DNA of 64,000 bases, taken from contig JAJPEU010000005.1 in the NCBI GenBank assembly GCA_021166685.1, forward strand, positions 1 through 64,000, in the 5' to 3' direction. Origin of the DNA: Sulfurovum sp. (GTDB taxonomy: Bacteria > Campylobacterota > Campylobacteria > Campylobacterales > Sulfurovaceae). A program made the translations under genes and the position numbers. Below the pieces are notes generated by a model that had not been told where the DNA came from, ran no database searches, and worked only from the letters and a program-made list of their open reading frames with translations. Below are positions 9,835-18,062 of this stretch, in pieces; the stretch's first letter is position 1, and each line of letters begins with the position of its first letter.

Positions 9835-10157
9835 CAGATGAACAGATGAAAGAAAAAGTTGTTGAACAGCTAAAAAACATCTATGATCCTGAAATCCCGG
9901 TCAACATCTATGACCTTGGATTGATCTATGATGTGGATTGCTGGACTGATACAACAACCGAACTTAAAAAATGTAAAGTCAAAATGACGCTTACCTCTGC
10001 AACCTGCTCAATGTCTGAAACAATAGTTAATCTGGTGCGCAGTATCAGCTATCGTGTAGATGAACTTGAAGCGTTGAATGTTGACTTGGTATTTGATCCT
10101 CCGTGGGGACAAGAAAAAATGAGCGATGAAGCTAAACTGCAACTGGGGCTTTTATAA
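9831..10157 (+). CDS. SufT/MIP18-family (DUF59) Fe-S maturation protein
   Basis: 108 residues, entirely a DUF59 domain: DPEIPVNIYDLGLIYDV near residue 19 and LTSATCSMSE carrying the family Cys, then LVFDPPWGQEKMSDEAK. This domain in SufT, PaaD and MIP18 proteins supports insertion of Fe-S clusters into target proteins. Terminal position in the suf operon and 4 nt overlap with sufE support that role. Called SufT-like with caution because SufT proper is often longer. Confidence 0.9.
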   Translation: MTDEQMKEKVVEQLKNIYDPEIPVNIYDLGLIYDVDCWTDTTTELKKCKVKMTLTSATCSMSETIVNLVRSISYRVDELEALNVDLVFDPPWGQEKMSDEAKLQLGLL

Positions 10158-10199
10158 AAATAAATATCTTTATCCCTATCTTTTTATAAAAAAACTCGC

Positions 10200-10392
10200 T
10201 ATAATACGAAACTTTTCTGCAAGAGAGTATCAAACTCCCTACGGGCACTCAATTCCCGTATACTATATTTAGATTTAGTACATCATTAGTACTTCACTGA
10301 TCATCCACACACATTGTGCGATAGTTTGGTATCAGCTGCATAAAATAGGGACTATCACTATGGCTCCCCGCATTTTACTATAAAGAAACAAT
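10200..10392 (+). promoter_or_regulatory. Promoter and long structured leader of the DEAD-box helicase gene
   Basis: TATAAT at 10200-10205 places the transcript start near 10212, giving a leader of about 180 nt. It can fold into at least three hairpins: TACGGG/CCCGTA (10240-10260, extended outside by AGTAT/ATACT), AGTAC/GTACT (10277-10293) and GATAGT/ACTATC further down. No open reading frame with a good ribosome-binding site is seen inside. DEAD-box RNA helicase genes are often controlled through long leaders, so regulation by cold or by the helicase itself is possible; this is inference. Confidence 0.5.
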
Positions 10393-11901
10393 ATGAAATT
10401 TACAGATTTTAACCTAAAAGAGAGCATCCAGGATGCAATAAAAGAGGCTGGATTTACCGAGCCGAGTCCCGTACAAAAAGAGGCTATACCTCTTGTACTT
10501 GCAGGACATGATATCATTGCTCAGGCCCAAACAGGAACAGGAAAGACCGCTGCTTTTGGTCTTCCTATTATGAGCATGATGAAAGCAGACGGTTCCGTTG
10601 AAGGCCTAGTCATTGTGCCGACAAGAGAACTTGCTATGCAGGTCAGTGATGAACTTTACCGTTTTGGCAAACTTTCAAACCTTAAAACAGCCACCGTATA
10701 CGGCGGTACGGCTTATGCAAAACAAATAGAACGTATCAACCAGGCTTCTATCGTGGTAGCAACACCGGGCAGACTCCAAGACCTTCTTATGAGCAAAAAG
10801 ATTAAACTCAATCCGCATTTTGTGGTGCTCGATGAAGCTGATGAAATGCTTGATATGGGGTTTTTGGATGAGATTAAAAATATTTTTACTTTCCTTGCAA
10901 AAGACAGACAGACACTTATGTTCTCTGCTACGATGCCAAAAGCCATCAGAAAACTTGCAGAAGAGATACTTCTGGAGCCAAAAACAGTCTCTATTACAAA
11001 AAGTGAGAGTACAAACACTTCTATTACGCAATTTTATTATGTCGTCGAGGAAAAAGAGAGAGACGACGCATTGGTACGTTTGATAGATTTTAAAAATCCA
11101 AATAAATGCATTATCTTCTGCCGTATGAAAAAAGAGGTAGACAGACTTGTCGCACACCTTACTGCCCAAGGATTTAAAGTTTCAGGCCTTCATGGAGACA
11201 TGGAACAAAAACAAAGAGAAGTAACCATCAAAGCATTTAAACAGGGAGGGATTGATATCTTTGTTGCTACGGATGTGGCGGCACGCGGGCTTGACGTCAA
11301 TGACGTTACACATGTCTTCAATTACCATATTCCTTTTGATTCCGAGAGCTATGTGCACCGTATCGGACGTACAGGGCGCGGAGGAAAAACAGGCGAAGCG
11401 ATTACCCTGGTGACACCCAATGAACTCAAAACCATCAAGCGTATCGAAAAAGATGTGGGAACAACGATGGCAACAGAAGTTATCCCTACCCGCCAAGAGG
11501 TTCAAAATGTCAAAGAAGATGAACTTATAGCTAAAATTGCCGGTACACAGATCACTGAAAGTGCTATCAAATTGGTTAAGACCCTTCAGCACGATTTGGA
11601 TATTGTGACGATCGCCCATCTTTTGGCATCTATGATACAAAGCGAAAATGCCATCTTGGGAAAAGACAAGATCGGTCTGACGCTTGATCAGATAGCCGCA
11701 GCCATAGAACGGATCAGAAACGACCGAAGTCCAAACAGCAACAGCAGAAACAGAAGTCGCGGACGAAGCGGAAACGACAGCAGCCGAAGAAGAAGCAGTA
11801 GCGGCGGAGGCGGAGACAAAAGCCGAAGCGGACACGCAAGCAGAGAACGCAGCAGTCAAGGCCGCGCAAGCAGAAATGGCGGACAGGGAAGCCGCAGTTA
11901 G
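10393..11901 (+). CDS. DEAD-box ATP-dependent RNA helicase with RS/RG-rich tail
   Basis: 502 residues. All core motifs are visible: Q motif GFTEPSPVQKEAIP, I AQTGTGKT, Ia PTRELA, Ib TPGR, II DEAD, III SAT, V ATDVAARGLD and VI HRIGRTGR. Residues ~375-445 form a short C-terminal extension, and the last ~57 residues are a low-complexity Arg/Ser/Gly/Asn tail (for example RSRGRSGNDSSRRRSSS), likely for non-specific RNA binding or condensation. Role: unwinding structured RNA in ribosome assembly or RNA decay, as for DeaD/RhlE proteins; which subgroup is uncertain. Confidence 0.95.
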   Translation: MKFTDFNLKESIQDAIKEAGFTEPSPVQKEAIPLVLAGHDIIAQAQTGTGKTAAFGLPIMSMMKADGSVEGLVIVPTRELAMQVSDELYRFGKLSNLKTATVYGGTAYAKQIERINQASIVVATPGRLQDLLMSKKIKLNPHFVVLDEADEMLDMGFLDEIKNIFTFLAKDRQTLMFSATMPKAIRKLAEEILLEPKTVSITKSESTNTSITQFYYVVEEKERDDALVRLIDFKNPNKCIIFCRMKKEVDRLVAHLTAQGFKVSGLHGDMEQKQREVTIKAFKQGGIDIFVATDVAARGLDVNDVTHVFNYHIPFDSESYVHRIGRTGRGGKTGEAITLVTPNELKTIKRIEKDVGTTMATEVIPTRQEVQNVKEDELIAKIAGTQITESAIKLVKTLQHDLDIVTIAHLLASMIQSENAILGKDKIGLTLDQIAAAIERIRNDRSPNSNSRNRSRGRSGNDSSRRRSSSGGGGDKSRSGHASRERSSQGRASRNGGQGSRS

Positions 11902-11936
11902 CCAAACATACCCGTTTCAAAAATCCTCTCTCTGCT

Positions 11937-11975
11937 CCAGACGCTTTTAAGCGTCTGGCTTTCTAAAATTTCTTT
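11937..11975 (+). terminator. Stem-loop terminator after the helicase gene
   Basis: Perfect 8 bp stem CCAGACGC/GCGTCTGG with a 6 nt loop, followed by a broken T-rich stretch (CTTTCTAAAATTTCTTTT). Lies 35 bp after the helicase stop and ends that transcript before the cytochrome peroxidase promoter (TATAAT at 12090). Confidence 0.75.
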
Positions 11976-12128
11976 TACAAGTTAGTTTATTTTTATTATT
12001 TTGTTTATCTTTTTAATGTATTTATCTGTAGAATATAAAAAATGCCTAATTGCTAAATAATATTAATTTTCCTTTAATATTTATTTTCCTATAATTAGAC
12101 ATTATAAACATAAAAAAAGGGATAAAGA

Positions 12129-13151
12129 ATGAAAATGATAAAACTAGTAAGCATGTCTTTGATTGCATCAAGTTGTGTATTTGGAGCATCTTCGCTTGCG
12201 CAAAAAGCTAAAACAAACGGGCTTACAGCTATACCTGAAGATGCCAAAGCCTTGTCAAAGCTAATCGACCCCAAAGGAACGATTACGGAAGAGAAAGTAG
12301 CATTAGGGAAGCAGCTTTATTTTGAACCGCGCCTATCAAAAAGCGGACTTATTTCTTGCAACACGTGCCACAATCTTGGAATGGGCGGTGCTGACGGTGT
12401 AAGCGCAGCGGTAGGACATAATTGGACCGCTAATCCTCATCATCTAAACTCTCCGACTGTTTACAATGCCGTATTTGCACAGGTACAATTTTGGGACGGA
12501 AGAAGCCCTGACTTGGAAGATCAAGCGCAAGGCCCTATGCAGGCAATGCCTGAAATGGCAGCAGCACCATCGATGGTAGAAGCAAGAGTCAACTCAATGC
12601 CTGAATATGTCGAATCATTTAAAAAAGCATACGGAAGTGACGTCAAAGTTGATTTTAAAACGATCACGGCAACTATCGGGATCTACGAAAGAACCTTGGT
12701 CACGCCGTCACGCTATGATGACTTCTTAAACGGGAAAAACGATGCGCTTAGCGATGCAGAAAAAGAAGGACTTGATACCTTTATAGATAAAGGATGTGCC
12801 ACTTGCCACAATGGCGTTGGACTAGGCGGAGGCATGCAGCCTTTTCCTTTGATTGGCAAATATAAATATGCTGATGTGGGAGACTTCAAGGGAGACAAAA
12901 ACGGTATGGTCAAAGTTCCAACACTAAGAGAAGTAACTCAAACAGCTCCCTATTTTCACAATGGTGCCATCTGGAGTCTGGCTGAAGCTGTTCAAGAAAT
13001 GGGGCGCACACAGCTGGGTGTAGAGATTTCCGACGAAGACACAAACAAAATCATCACGTTCCTTAAAGCCTTGGAAGGAAGAAAACCGGTTATTGAATAT
13101 CCGCAGCTTCCAAAGAGCACACTAGACACACCAAAACCTGACATGAACTAA
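12129..13151 (+). CDS. Di-haem cytochrome c peroxidase
   Basis: 340 residues with a signal peptide (LVSMSLIASSCVFGASSLA). Two haem c attachment motifs are visible, CNTCH at residues 77-81 and CATCH at 223-227, in the arrangement of the CcpA/MauG family; the segment around GAIWSLAEAVQEMG fits the conserved C-terminal part. The periplasmic enzyme reduces hydrogen peroxide with electrons from small c-type cytochromes. TATAAT at 12090-12095 and AAAGGGATAAAGA before the ATG give it its own transcription unit. Confidence 0.95.
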   Translation: MKMIKLVSMSLIASSCVFGASSLAQKAKTNGLTAIPEDAKALSKLIDPKGTITEEKVALGKQLYFEPRLSKSGLISCNTCHNLGMGGADGVSAAVGHNWTANPHHLNSPTVYNAVFAQVQFWDGRSPDLEDQAQGPMQAMPEMAAAPSMVEARVNSMPEYVESFKKAYGSDVKVDFKTITATIGIYERTLVTPSRYDDFLNGKNDALSDAEKEGLDTFIDKGCATCHNGVGLGGGMQPFPLIGKYKYADVGDFKGDKNGMVKVPTLREVTQTAPYFHNGAIWSLAEAVQEMGRTQLGVEISDEDTNKIITFLKALEGRKPVIEYPQLPKSTLDTPKPDMN

Positions 13152-13154
13152 CCT

Positions 13155-13184
13155 CTTTTAAGGGTCCCCAAGGGCTCTTAAAAG
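13155..13184. terminator. Stem-loop after the cytochrome peroxidase gene
   Basis: Imperfect long stem starting CTTTTAAG and closing CTTAAAAG with inner G/C pairs around a CCCCAA loop, 3 bp after the stop codon. There is no T-run after it, so it may be a 3'-end stabiliser rather than a strong intrinsic terminator. Confidence 0.5.
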
Positions 13185-13324
13185 CATCATTCAAAGCCGA
13201 TAAATCAACTTCATTTTTTACTTAAATCATTTATATATTTTTTAAACTTGTGCTACTATGTCACATTAAAATCAAAACTTATTACCAGCAAAGCAAAATA
13301 AGTTTTTACGAGTGAGCCTTCAAA

Positions 13325-14149
13325 TTGAAAAAACCTATCTATATCACTGATCTTGATCATACTTTTTTACGTACAGACCAAAGCATCAGCGACTTTAGCG
13401 CCAATGTGTGGAACAAAAAAACAAAAAATGCCATATTGTCCGTCGCTACGGCCAGAAGCTTTCAAAAATCTCATGACTTTTTAGCCGCACTCCATCTGGA
13501 AGCCCCCATGATACTTCTTGACGGGGCAATGATTGTCACACCTCAAAAAAAGCTTATAGAACTTAAGCTTATCAACAAGGCGCTAGCCGATGCCGTTATA
13601 TATGAGGGCAGCAGTTTTGGTATCTACCCTTTTGTAATTGCGCTCAAAGACATGGAACTCAATGAAGCGTTTCTTGTCCCCGCCCAATGCAACGATCATC
13701 AAAACGGTGTGCTTCAAAATTACAAAAATGATCCTCGCATGAGAGTATGCAAAAAAATTCAAGCCATGGAGATGAATCTAAAGATTGTCTATTTTGGAGA
13801 CTATCAAACATTAAAACCTCTCACTGAGCATCTGCAAAAAACTTTTTGCAATGAGCTGGAATATAAGCTTTCTCCTGAAAAATACAGTGACGGCTATTTT
13901 CTTACCGTCTTGCATCCCGAAGGCGACAAGGCTCATGCATTGCAAAAAATTGCAGATTATATGGGGCGAAATACTCATGAAATAACTGTTTTTGGAGACA
14001 GCATCAATGACATAGGCATGTTTAGGCTTGCAGGCACTTCTGTAGCGGTAGCCAATGCACTTGATGAAGTTAAGGCGGTAGCAGATATTATCCTGCCCCA
14101 CTCCAACGATGAAGATGCGGTAGCAAAATATCTGGACAGTCTTCATTGA
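13325..14149 (+). CDS. HAD-superfamily phosphatase (Cof-type)
   Basis: 274 residues. HAD motif I is ITDLDHTFL at residues 5-13 with nucleophile D8 and acid D10; motif IV is FGDSINDIGMF near 220. A large C2 cap domain lies between, typical of Cof-type sugar or cofactor phosphatases. The start codon is TTG with only a weak upstream GAGTGAG; no later ATG would keep the catalytic Asp. Substrate unknown. It is monocistronic, with a divergent neighbourhood in function. Confidence 0.88.
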   Translation: MKKPIYITDLDHTFLRTDQSISDFSANVWNKKTKNAILSVATARSFQKSHDFLAALHLEAPMILLDGAMIVTPQKKLIELKLINKALADAVIYEGSSFGIYPFVIALKDMELNEAFLVPAQCNDHQNGVLQNYKNDPRMRVCKKIQAMEMNLKIVYFGDYQTLKPLTEHLQKTFCNELEYKLSPEKYSDGYFLTVLHPEGDKAHALQKIADYMGRNTHEITVFGDSINDIGMFRLAGTSVAVANALDEVKAVADIILPHSNDEDAVAKYLDSLH

Positions 14150-14293
14150 TCTTTTATTGTATTTTTGCAAATAAAATTTGTCAACAAAAGGCACGAGCAG
14201 GCATTTTTTGGCTAGAATAGTAAAATAAATTTCTAGTTGTTTTGTCCAGAAACACTAACGTACACTACATCAAATACAAACGGGGTGTCCAAA

Positions 14294-16186
14294 ATGGCAA
14301 TTACTGCAATTCCGGTAGACCAAAGAGTTATCGATATCGATTCGCGACGATTCGCTTCTATAGAAAAAGCCTTGGTTGAATTGATCACCAACAGTGATGA
14401 CAGCTATGCCAGGCTGGAGAAAGCCGGCGTGCAGACAACCGGACAGATTCTTATCAAATATGAACGGCATCAGACAGGCGCACTATTAGTGGTTACGGAC
14501 CAGGCAGAAGGAATGTCTTTTGAGAAAGCCTGTTTTATTCTATCCTATGGCGGAGCGCACAGTTCTTTAGCCAAGGGAGAAAGCGGAGGACGCGGGTATT
14601 TTGGCCGTGGGCTGAAACAAGCCATCTACGGTCTTGGTCACGGATGGATAGAAACGATCCGTGACGGTCGATTTTCCCGCATCGAGCTGTTTCGAAGTGA
14701 AAACGGCGGATATTTGTATGACGATGGGAGCGGGGATCGAATAGCCCAGAGTGAAGATTATGAACGTTTGGGCATTTCAGAAAATGGCAGCCAGATAACT
14801 ATTGTCATCGAAAATACACAGGTAAATATTTCCCGTTATCAGTCTATCATACAAGCAGTAGCAAACAATATCTATCTGCGAGACATCTTGACACGGCGCC
14901 ATGTGGAATTGGTAAACATACAACAAGGCAAAGAGGCGGAACAAAGCGGTAAGATCTGCTATCAAGAACCGCCTGCTGATATACTGATAGGACCTGATGA
15001 AACGGGATATTTTATCTATGAACAGCAGACGTATCCCTTTACCCTCACCTTAAAACGAGCCATTGATACCGAATTAACATCCAGAGGCGATGAGCGCACC
15101 AACGGATTGATTGTTCTGTCCGACATGGCGGTACTTGACTGCCAACTGTTTGAATACGAAAACCAGATAGGAACAGAATATCTTTTTGGTACAGTACGCT
15201 GCCCGGCTTTGATTGAAAAATTAAGCCATGGCGCAGCGATCATCAGCGATGAACGTGAAGGACTGAACCAGAAAGATCCTTTTGTGACAGCTTTCTCCAA
15301 ATCCGTTAGCACCATGATTGCCCCTTATGTGTTGGCAGAACAAGAAAAACTCAAACACTTGGAGCGCGCCTCAACCTCTGACAGAACCGGCCATATGATC
15401 GAGCATCTTTTGCAGCGCATGAATGCAGCCGCAGTTGAAGATTTCGGTATTATCTTGCCGCCGTCTGACGCAGAAGCAAGTGCTGATGAAACAACCGGGC
15501 TTTCGGCCGCATTGCGTTTTACTACACCTTTTTATTATCGAAAACCAAATCATCCTTTTCACATTGCCCTACTGGTTGCTCCTGAGCAATTTACCGACGA
15601 TACGATTTTAAATTTTGAGTATATGCTGCCCAAATCCATCCGCATTGATCCTAAGCCGACATCAATAGCGCTGGAAGGACCAAAAGAGATGCGGCGGATA
15701 GAATGGACTGTTACAGGAGATAAGGCGGATGAGCGGGGAGAGATCACGGTGCGGGGAGGAGAGTATTGGGCTCGGTGCGAAATCGTTGTTTCAGAGCGTG
15801 CATCCGGACATAGTTACGGCTCATCGATGCATACTGCAAAAAAAAGAGCGCCCCGGGATCATGGCGCCAATATGTTTGCCGGCTATGAATTGCGAAATCT
15901 AAACAATGACAGAGATCGTGCCGTGTATAACCGAAAAGAGCGAAAAATCATTATCAATACCGGTGCGCCGACCGTGCAGCTCTATATTGACGGCAGAGGC
16001 CATTTTAGAGATTCTGCCAGGTTGCTTCTGGCTGAACTTTTTATGGATGTGATTTCGGATGAATTGGCCCAATATTCAATAGAAAAATCAGGTCAAAAAA
16101 ATAATGTCGAAGCTTATCATGCGGCCAAAACAGATATCATTCGCCAATACGGCAGTGAAATCCATCTTTCTTTTTTAAATACTTAA
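14294..16186 (+). CDS. GHKL (HATPase_c_3-type) ATPase of unknown function
   Basis: 630 residues. The N-terminal domain has the ATP-binding Bergerat fold as in MutL, HSP90 and MORC proteins: N box ELITNSDDSY (E29, N33), G1 box TDQAEGM (D69, G73, with Ala for the usual middle Gly) and lid/G2 box GRGYFGRGLKQA (101-110). A middle region (~200-390) may be a transducer domain, followed by a beta-rich segment (~445-520) and a C-terminal helical domain with LLLAELFMDVISDELA. No histidine-kinase phosphoacceptor or receiver domain is seen. An upstream in-frame TTG at 14237 is possible, but the conserved part begins right after the ATG. Isolated, with its own promoter and terminator; cellular role unknown. 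Confidence 0.8.
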   Translation: MAITAIPVDQRVIDIDSRRFASIEKALVELITNSDDSYARLEKAGVQTTGQILIKYERHQTGALLVVTDQAEGMSFEKACFILSYGGAHSSLAKGESGGRGYFGRGLKQAIYGLGHGWIETIRDGRFSRIELFRSENGGYLYDDGSGDRIAQSEDYERLGISENGSQITIVIENTQVNISRYQSIIQAVANNIYLRDILTRRHVELVNIQQGKEAEQSGKICYQEPPADILIGPDETGYFIYEQQTYPFTLTLKRAIDTELTSRGDERTNGLIVLSDMAVLDCQLFEYENQIGTEYLFGTVRCPALIEKLSHGAAIISDEREGLNQKDPFVTAFSKSVSTMIAPYVLAEQEKLKHLERASTSDRTGHMIEHLLQRMNAAAVEDFGIILPPSDAEASADETTGLSAALRFTTPFYYRKPNHPFHIALLVAPEQFTDDTILNFEYMLPKSIRIDPKPTSIALEGPKEMRRIEWTVTGDKADERGEITVRGGEYWARCEIVVSERASGHSYGSSMHTAKKRAPRDHGANMFAGYELRNLNNDRDRAVYNRKERKIIINTGAPTVQLYIDGRGHFRDSARLLLAELFMDVISDELAQYSIEKSGQKNNVEAYHAAKTDIIRQYGSEIHLSFLNT

Positions 16187-16188
16187 AC

Positions 16189-16228
16189 AGATAACACAGA
16201 AGATAAACTTCTATGTTATCTTCTTTTT
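16189..16228 (+). terminator. Strong intrinsic terminator between convergent genes
   Basis: 14 bp stem with one mismatch, arms AGATAACACAGAAG (16189) and CTTCTATGTTATCT (ending 16221), loop ATAAA, followed by TCTTTTT. Ends the ATPase gene and may also serve the convergent murU gene. Confidence 0.85.
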
Positions 16229-16235
16229 GATATAT

Positions 16236-16904
16236 CTAATACCGATTGATTAACTGCGCATTCAAAAGCTCAAGTCTCTGAGGTGTTCCTATGTCAAGCC
16301 ATTCACCCTCATAGAGTTCGCCTGTAACTTTCATCTCCCTCATTGCAGATCTTAGCAATGGAGCCAAGGCATTTTTACCATAAGGAACATCTTTAAAAAA
16401 TTTTGGAGAGTAGTAGCCGATACCCGAAAAAGTATATGCCTTGGCATCAGTCACAAAACCATCCTTTAAAGCAAAATCCCCTTTTGGATTGTGTTCGGGG
16501 TTGGGCACGAGAATGAGATGCGCCAAGATGCCCTCTTTGAGCTTTTTGTCCTGCTTAAAGTCATAATCAGACCAGATATCGCCATTGAGCACCAAGAATG
16601 TTTCCTCCCCAAGCAAAGGCAAGGCTTTGACGATACCCCCCGCACTTTCCAATGCTCCCTCTTCTTGTTCGTCGCTGTAAGTTATCTTTACACCCCACTG
16701 CGAACCGTCACCCAAAGCCTTAGGTATCCGGTAGCCTAAATGCGCGATATTGATAACGATCTCTTTAAATCCATCATGCGCCAATCTTTCAAGATGCCAC
16801 ACAATGAGCGGGATACCTCCAACTTCAAGCAGGGGCTTGGGCATCTCATCCGTAAGCGGCCTCATGCGTTCGCCGCGACCTGCTGCGAGTATCATTGCTT
16901 TCAT
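16236..16904 (-). CDS. murU: N-acetylmuramate-1-phosphate uridylyltransferase (MurU-like)
   Basis: 222-residue nucleotidyltransferase. N-terminal LAAGRGERMRPLTDEMPKPL is the signature of sugar-1-phosphate nucleotidyltransferases, with VLNGDIWSDYDF and GIGYYSPKFF later. MurU makes UDP-MurNAc from MurNAc-1-phosphate. The frame is open up to 16958, but the ATG at 16904 sits 6 nt after AAAAGGA and starts right at the fold, so it was chosen. The upstream neighbour is an AmgK-like kinase, the enzyme that supplies MurNAc-1-phosphate; the pair is what identifies it as MurU rather than another family member. Confidence 0.88.
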   Translation of the reverse strand: MKAMILAAGRGERMRPLTDEMPKPLLEVGGIPLIVWHLERLAHDGFKEIVINIAHLGYRIPKALGDGSQWGVKITYSDEQEEGALESAGGIVKALPLLGEETFLVLNGDIWSDYDFKQDKKLKEGILAHLILVPNPEHNPKGDFALKDGFVTDAKAYTFSGIGYYSPKFFKDVPYGKNALAPLLRSAMREMKVTGELYEGEWLDIGTPQRLELLNAQLINRY

Positions 16905-16967
16905 TTTCATTCCTTTTAAAGTTTTACTTGTATTCCAAAAAAACACTTTTCCTGTCAAAACTATAAT

Positions 16968-17963
16968 TTACAGCAAACGTTGAAGTAGCGATGCAAACAT
17001 CTTTGTTTCGTCGTATTTTGAACCTATCTCCAAAATATACTTGAGCGTTAAAGGAATATCCTTTAAATATCCGTCTTTTCCGTCACGCAAATACAGCCTG
17101 CTGAAAATGCCCAATACTTTAATGTGTCGCTGCAGTCCCATGAAGTCAAACCATTTGATAAAAGTAGCATCATCAATATCCAAACCGATGCTGTCACGGT
17201 AATAGAGTGCCAGTCTTTCAGCCTCTTGTGCGTCAATCTCAACATAACAGTCCCTCAGAAGCGAAACCAGATCATAGGTGATGGCTCCCGATCTTGCATC
17301 CTGATAGTCTATGATCCCTATCTTGTCTTCGGTTGGCATCATGATATTGCGTGAATGAAAATCACGGTGAACAAAAACTCCCTGTGGCTGCTCAAGTACC
17401 GCTTCGGCTATTTTTTTACATGCCTCATTGATAATATCGTATTCTTTTTTTGTTAATGATATTTTTAAATATTTTTCAAGATACCATTCTTGCATTAATG
17501 CCATTTCAAAATGTAAAAAATCTTCATCATACAACGGCAAGCCTTTTGTATCGGCATGCTGGATCTTAATGATCTCGTCAATGGCTTTTTGGTAAAGTGT
17601 ATGGTAGTTCTTTTTATTTAAAATATCAAAATAGTGGGTGCTTCCAAAATCCTCAAGGATAAGATAGCCTTTTTTTATATTTTTTACTATTATATTTGGA
17701 ACACGGACACCGGCAGCCAAAAGCCTTTCAGTGACATCAATAAACAGAGTCAAACTCTCAGGCATCAAAGAGGAGTCCATCACTATGCAGGTGAGAGGTC
17801 CTTGCTGTTGGGTTTTCTGGCTAACCGGCTGCCGATCAAACGCCGGATCATGCGGTTTCCTAAGACGATAGTATGCTCTAAAGCTCGCATCGCTAGAAGC
17901 CGTTTCTATACTCCACTCATTCCATCCGATATCTTGCAGCCATGATTTTATGTCACCGGTCAT
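16968..17963 (-). CDS. amgK: Anomeric MurNAc/GlcNAc kinase (AmgK-like)
   Basis: 331-residue kinase of the aminoglycoside phosphotransferase fold. Catalytic loop VHRDFHSRNIM and metal-binding IIDYQDARSG are intact. AmgK phosphorylates the anomeric carbon of MurNAc and feeds MurU, bypassing de novo UDP-MurNAc synthesis. A ~24-residue insert near residue 37 (KPHDPAFDRQPVSQ) is longer than I would expect in the N-terminal lobe. AGAGGA precedes the ATG. Order amgK-murU on the minus strand, directly downstream of anmK, supports the assignment. Confidence 0.87.
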   Translation of the reverse strand: MTGDIKSWLQDIGWNEWSIETASSDASFRAYYRLRKPHDPAFDRQPVSQKTQQQGPLTCIVMDSSLMPESLTLFIDVTERLLAAGVRVPNIIVKNIKKGYLILEDFGSTHYFDILNKKNYHTLYQKAIDEIIKIQHADTKGLPLYDEDFLHFEMALMQEWYLEKYLKISLTKKEYDIINEACKKIAEAVLEQPQGVFVHRDFHSRNIMMPTEDKIGIIDYQDARSGAITYDLVSLLRDCYVEIDAQEAERLALYYRDSIGLDIDDATFIKWFDFMGLQRHIKVLGIFSRLYLRDGKDGYLKDIPLTLKYILEIGSKYDETKMFASLLQRLL

Positions 17964-18062
17964 ACGATAATCATCCTCTGTTTTTTCGTTGTTATTTTGT
18001 CATCTCGCTTAAAATGCTGGGCTTTTAAGGGTATTCGCCGTGACATTGCCTGATAAAAAATA

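Noticed and set aside
11182..11859. 225-codon open frame on the minus strand opposite the helicase C-terminus
   Set aside because: Antisense shadow of the purine-rich R/S/G tail and motif regions; no ribosome-binding site or recognisable domain, and the plus-strand helicase motifs are complete.
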